Source: Stromatinia cepivora
Taxonomy: Eukaryota > Ascomycota > Leotiomycetes > Helotiales > Sclerotiniaceae
Reading direction: 5' to 3'
DNA: 64,000 bases
NCBI GenBank assembly: GCA_014898415.1
Contig: RCTD01000007.1
Coordinates: 682,001-746,000 of the forward strand
Part shown: positions 58,743 to 64,000 of the stretch, in pieces
Numbering within the stretch: the first letter of the stretch is position 1
Layout of the letters: every line of letters starts with the position of its first letter
Made by a program: the position numbers and the translations under genes
Notes under the pieces: model-generated
What the model saw: only the letters and a program-made list of their open reading frames with translations
What the model was told of the DNA's origin: nothing
Databases searched by the model: none

Positions 58743-61665
58743 TCATCGTAACCCAACCCCCGGTCCACTTCTCTTCTCGACCCAAAAAACCAAATTCCCC
58801 TTTCCTTTCCTAGGTCCCCCACTTTTAGCAGCACCCCTCATACTCCTCCTGGCCGTAGTCGTCCGTATCGAATTCCATCTCGATGCCCATCTTTCTATTC
58901 CACCTCCATCTAACCAACCTTTTAAATTTTTACACTGACTAACGTCGAAAATCTCAAGTTTGCTACAACCCTCCACTACAGCTTCTACACCTACACCTGT
59001 AACTCTTACACAACCTCTCACTGAAAGTTCTTTTAGTTCAAGAAGATGAAGACCGATGGATCGGAGTGAGGAGTCTGAGACTGCGGAGCCGCAAAATGAG
59101 AGTTTAAGTGATTGGAGAAGAGGACAACCGAGACTTAGGACTTCGGTTGCTGTATCGGAGAGGGCGCAACAGAATGACTAGACATTAGTGTTAGCAAGAA
59201 AGCTCAGAAGATACAAAAGACCAGCCTACCAAATCTAATTCCTTCAACCCCTTCGCCGCATTCGTCAAATAAACGATAGCATTATCTGTCAAATACGTGC
59301 AATCCGCCAAAATCAACTTCTCTAACTTGGCGAATTTGTAAATACTCCAATGCTGAAACCCATTATCTGTAATCGTCGTACATCTCGTGAGATCGATACT
59401 CTGTAATCTTTGATGCGCATGAACTGCTAGATGCGCCATTGATCGGTCAGTAACATGTTTACAGTACGAGAGAGTAAGGCGTTTGAGATTTGGACATCCG
59501 ACGACGGTTCCGACTGGTGGGATGAAAGTTCCTGCTTTTTGACGAAGAGAAGCTTGAGGGGCAATGGGTTCGGTCACGACCCAACCAACGATGCGGGCTA
59601 GAAGGTTATCAGATACCTTGCGGCAGTTGGAGAGGTCTATTTCTTCCAGTTCTTTGGCGCTGTTGGCCATTTCTAAAACGGCGTTGGCAGTAATGTCCCA
59701 GACTGATTTCATTTTCCAGACACGGATATTAGGACCACATTGTGAGTAAATTGCAGCAAATCCTTCATCGGTTATGTGGAAGCAATTGCTAATGTCGACG
59801 CTTCGAGCACGGTGCCCAACAAATGGACAAATGTATTCAACGAGTGCTTTGTTGGTCATTTTGCGGTTGTAGAGGGATAGATCAAGGTCTTGGCAGACGT
59901 TTGGCGAAGAGGTTAATAAGGTTGACCAATGGAGAGATACGAGTCGTAATCTCATCAATTGGTAAATATCTAGAAATGAGAAAATATTGATTAAAATTGC
60001 ATCCGGTAATATACCCTGGCTAAATTGACTTGGGCGCCTCTCGAAAATTTTAGGCCTTTTTGGTCGAAAAGCTGACTCTGGGGGAGTGAGTGCATGTGAT
60101 AATTTCACGGGTGTTGGCGTTTGAGATCTGGATCTAGTTCTCGGACCAGAGGATCTATCATCTGGTGGTGGAGTTTCAGGAGGAGGTGGTGCCCATGAAC
60201 CTCTTCGTGATCTCGCCCTCATATTATCCATATCCACACTAAGGAAAGGATCTGTATCTAAAGGTTCCATCACCATCCCATTACCCTCAACACGACTAGG
60301 CTTATGAGGACTTGCAGGTTTCGAAGGGGTAAATGTGACTTGCGGTAATGTTTTCCTTCTTTGATGTCTAGGACGACGGTTGTTAATGGTAAGATCATTG
60401 ATAACTGGAGAATCGGCGTCACTCATAATGACATCTTCGTCTTCAGGTTTTCCAATTCGAGTTTTTGCTGTCACCTCTACTTGTTTCCGTATATCTGGTG
60501 AACATCTTCTCCATAACTCTTCAAGCACTTCCCCACTAATCATCAGGCATTCCACAGAGGTGATGGATCGTACAGTCGCTGTTCTCCGGGGTGCTAAAGA
60601 CAAACTGACAACTTCCCCAAAATATTGCCCAGCTTTTAATCTTGGTCTAATGTATGATCCATTTAATCCTTGAGGTGATTGTCCATTATGTCCATTGGAA
60701 CTTTCGTGTATGACTTCTGCTTCACCTCTCACAATGAAATAAATCTCATTGCCAGTCGAACCTTGTACAATTATATCCGTAAATGGTGGGTATGCCTTCG
60801 GCATGGCGCTCAAACCAAGAAAGTGAAGTATTTCTGGAGGTAAAGTTGAGAATAAAGGTAGCTCCTTGAGTGTTTTCCTGACATTAACCAATCCACTACC
60901 CAGCGCACTGCCAACAGAAGGGTCATCAATTATGCCTGGACTTGGAGATTTTCGCTTTTTCTTATTGATAACCGTTCCGTTCTCGATGACCCCCACCTCA
61001 CCAGTAGAAACTTCACCTGGCGCAGCTTCTCGTGCAAGCTTTCCACCTCTGGAAACAAGCTCAGTTGAAACAAGTTTTGGGCCAAACCCACCTTCCCTTC
61101 TCTTTTTGTTAAGAATGGTCAATCTTTCTTGTGCCTCTTCCATAATCGCTTGTTTCATCTCTGGGAAGTTTGGAAGCTCAGCTCTCAAATCTTCCTTCTT
61201 CAACACCACCAACAAGCACTTCGTTCTTGCAATAATTGTCGCGGTCCGTGGTACATCCATTAATATTCCGATTTCGCCAAAGAAAGCACCGGGCCTTAAC
61301 TCTGCGTATGTAGCTTCTCCATCTCGAGATGTGACCGCAACAGCCCCACGTACCAACCAGTACATTGCCTTTGCATCGTCTCCTTCAGTCAATATATGAT
61401 CATGAGGCGAATGAACCTGAGGACGAAGATGTTTTCCGATTGCCGCAAGGAACGAATCAGGAGCTGAAAGGAAAAGAGGAAAGGAGCGTATTCGATCGAC
61501 AAGGTCGAGTGGCATATCTGGGATTGTCGAAGCTGTGAGGGGAGAGGGTCGTACTGGTCGAGTGGGATTGGTTTCGATATTGAATGATCGTATCAAGGAT
61601 AATGAGTCTGGAATAGGTGCGCCATTGGCCCTGAAAGGGCCAGCCCCCCGTCGACTCCTACTCAT
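58743..61665 (-). CDS. Two-cNMP-domain, F-box and leucine-rich-repeat protein
   Basis: Exons are 59230..61665 and 58743..59177 (donor GTAGGC, acceptor TCTAG, phase 0), giving 956 aa. Cyclic-nucleotide-binding domain 1 spans about residues 60-165, with the phosphate-cassette block FFGEIGILMDVPRTATI. Domain 2 is about 265-395 with YFGEVVSLSLAPRRTATV. Both keep the Gly-Glu and Arg that normally contact the cyclic phosphate. A Pro/Arg-rich linker follows, then an F-box (LPDAILINIFSFLDIYQLMR) near 560, then AMN1/FBXL-type repeats (DISNCFHITDEGF, DLSNCRKVSDNLL, TLSYCKHVTDRSM, DLTRCTTITDNGF). The last exon adds CCALSDTATEVLSLGC and SVRGCVRVTGVGVE. Inferred role: a substrate receptor of an SCF ubiquitin ligase whose activity might answer to a cyclic nucleotide. 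Confidence 0.9.
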
Positions 61666-64000
61666 GATGTTGTATGTGTATTTAGCAAGCTACGATTTCG
61701 CAGAAGCTCATGTAGGTACCTTGCGGCCTAGTGGCCGTTCTGCATGTAGGTTTGCCAATGTGGGCAATATCAAAATCGGCTTTGATTACTTGTGAGAGAT
61801 TTTACTATGCAATTCGCAAGTTCACCGGTTTCGGACACCACAATAAAAGAGGGAGGTTAAGGAAATTCGTAGATTGGCAGCTCAAGTTGTAAATGTTCTC
61901 GTGAGGGGATCGCGATATGTACACAGGGTTTAATTCAAATCGAAAGTTTCTTTGTCTGCAGATAATATAACGCGCAAAAGTATCGTGCGACAAGTCTGTG
62001 AAGTATTCGGTCAGCTATTATATGCATTATAAAGGCATTAGATATATAAAAGATGTCCAAGAAGCTGGGTGGATGGACTGCACAATGTGTCAGAATAGAT
62101 GGCTTACTATTTCTTTCCTAGGGTAAGGGAAGGTTCCTTTTTTAAGAAATTTTTCTCTCAATGAAGCTGACAATGCACGACAAGATGATAGAGAGTAGAA
62201 TATGAGGTAAGGTAAGAAATAGAAACCATCTACAATAATCACGGTGAAGGAAATACAAGACCTATATGGTAGCACTTTGAGTGGAAGTATAATGCACGGA
62301 GCGCACTATGATCGTCGAGCTTCGAAATGGAGTTATTCGGTGGCTTTCTTAGCACGAGACGACCCTTTAAGTCACAAGTATTGGGGGGGGGGGGAGGGAG
62401 GGGATATTTTGACTTTGGCAATTAATAAGAGTTGGTTGTTGCAAGATCTCCTTCATCAGCGAGAAGGCTACAATACTACCCTACCTACCTAGGTATACAA
62501 TAGTGGGTGAATGGTGGGAGACAAATTGGTACTGTAATTTTTCTCGGTTGGCTTTTTGACGGTGGGCTGTTGCGCGCGCTATGACGATTTTCCTCGCATC
62601 TTTTTTCCCAGCATCATGATTCATCAAGCAAAGCTACTTATTATACTAGGTAGGTAGTACTTTTAGGCCTTTCCGTGGGGTGCAAGGAATGCGGTGAGAT
62701 TTGTTACAGAGATATGAAGTAATTTCTAGTCAATGGATTCCCTGCAAATAAATCAAGTTATAGATCAAAGTTGAAAGTATTTTGATTTTATGATATTATC
62801 TAGGTACCTAAAGTTAAGCTAAGCTGTATTTATAAATAAATCAATGGAGAATGAAAGAGGGAAGTAGGTAGAAACCGTACCCAGCTCTATTTCTATTCTT
62901 CTAACCTTGTCATACATACTTGTAACTCACATGAGTATCATCAACCTTAATAAGATACTAACTAGGTACAGTGTATGAATAAAATGAATGAATGAAATAT
63001 TCGCCTCTTCCTCTTCCTCTTCCTCTAATAAAAACTTGTCTTTATCCTTCATTGTCCATATCTTTCTTATCCCTTCCTCCCACCATCAATCTTCAGCTCT
63101 GTCATCCATCACCTCATCCATTTTATTAGTTCTATGCATCTCGCGGTGAAAGTGCAAAATCGGGCGAATGAGTTCAGGGGTCATCACAAGCCTTATCCAT
63201 GGCCTGTACAAGAGTAAGCTACTTTTTTGAGCGATACATGCATGGTAAGCGATTCAGGCTTGACTTCTTCCACTATATCTTCTAGAAGGTTGAAGCCAGT
63301 TGTTCTTCAGCCTTACATAGTACGTATGTACTCCTGCCGAGGCATTCTACCGGTAATCCTACCAGATGATACGAAATACTTTGTCTGAGATTGGGATATC
63401 GGAAATATGAACGTTCATGCATATATCAGGCAAAATAGATCAGAGATTAAAAAGATATGATGGATTTTTTTCTTCCGCATGCATATCATTGGTACGAGTC
63501 ATGCTATCGTACCTGAGAATAAACATTTATCGTCCACACTAATAGGTGGTTCGGAGGGAACGATGGGCTTTAAATAATCCATGCAGCATCAAATCACCTA
63601 TTTTTATTACGGGTGTACCTCCAAACCAATAAAGGGCTTGGTGCAACATCAGAAATAGACCTTCTACCCACCATCTCCTTATATCATCAGATATCAATCA
63701 AAAGAACCGTTTGAAGTGATACTACATTGAGATCATGTTCCCATGCGTTCCCATGCGTGTGTCGACATGTAACGTTCATCCCACTCCCTCATTCAGTATA
63801 CATATCCGTTCAGTCCCCAACCGGCGATTTGCCGATTTTCGAAAAGGGGAGCCTCAATACTGTACAAAACTACCTTTCTTCTTGCAATCAATGTGTCTTT
63901 TTGGAAAATATCCCCGTCCATCATGTTTCAAACGACCTAGAGCAGAAGAACTCTCCCGCACGAGAAGAAATGTTTCAAGTGCTTTTGTCAAATATAACAA
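61666..64000. other. Right-end intergenic region, no gene seen
   Basis: It should hold the promoter of the cNMP/F-box gene. It includes a G run (62383..62393), TACCTAGGTA at 62486, a CCTCTT repeat at 63004..63026 and AGGTAGGTAG near 62648. No open frame exceeds 82 codons. Confidence 0.6.

Noticed and set aside
60866..61399. 177-codon plus-strand frame
   Set aside because: Antisense shadow of the first cNMP region of the F-box gene; composition and lack of motifs fit a shadow.

Overview
This window is nuclear DNA from a filamentous ascomycete. The evidence is many short introns (about 48-85 bp) with GT..AG ends and branch sites close to CTAAC or CTGAC, AT-rich intergenic DNA full of microsatellites, single genes without operons, an intron-bearing tRNA, and ascomycete families (SFP1, RBR ligase, HET and PTH11-type relics). 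Protein resemblance and gene style point to Leotiomycetes, probably a Botrytis/Sclerotinia relative. That placement is inference, as no search could be run.

Layout. Positions 1-11.8 kb hold a partial unrecognised gene running off the left edge (minus), an EFM2-like lysine methyltransferase (minus), the GATOR1/SEACIT subunit NPR2 (plus, first intron apparently GC-AG), and a conserved fungal protein of unknown function (minus) whose reading frame is broken by one base. Positions 13-23 kb hold a possible coding relic, RPB10 (minus) divergent from the ribosome-biogenesis WD40 protein NAN1/UTP17 (plus), a 2OG-Fe(II) oxygenase (plus), a tiny zinc-finger protein (minus) divergent from an AT-hook protein (plus). 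After 5.4 kb without recognisable genes comes an RBR ubiquitin ligase (plus, 28.4-30.5 kb), then a small three-exon gene with a dsRNA-binding-like fold (32.4-33.2 kb). A further 7 kb without recognisable genes contains a decayed 63-bp tandem repeat. Positions 40-48.5 kb hold SFP1 (minus), a doubtful Tyr/His-rich ORF (minus), the mitochondrial HIG1-type factor RCF2 (plus) and a one-helix membrane protein (minus). Positions 50-55 kb are an accessory stretch: a decayed rhodopsin/PTH11-type membrane gene, a GNAT acetyltransferase, tRNA-Pro(UGG) and a decayed HET-domain gene. Positions 55.9-61.7 kb hold a mitochondrial BAX-inhibitor-type protein (GHITM-like) and a large protein joining two cyclic-nucleotide-binding domains, an F-box and leucine-rich repeats. 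The last 2.3 kb show no gene.

How the genes relate. Most are housekeeping. Several touch growth control and protein synthesis: NPR2 (restrains TORC1), SFP1 (ribosome-gene activator), NAN1 (rRNA transcription and processing), RPB10 (shared subunit of RNA polymerases I, II and III) and the EFM2-like enzyme (elongation-factor methylation). RCF2 and the GHITM-like protein are mitochondrial inner-membrane proteins. Exon coordinates were derived by hand by requiring splice signals and reading phase to agree. They are strong for most genes and marked where not.

Most interesting items: the small dsRBD-like gene, the cNMP/F-box/LRR architecture, the GC-AG intron in NPR2, the frame break at about 11.3 kb, the overrepresented palindrome TACCTAGGTA, the 63-bp repeat relic, and two decayed self/environment-sensing genes whose stops fit C-to-T or G-to-A change.
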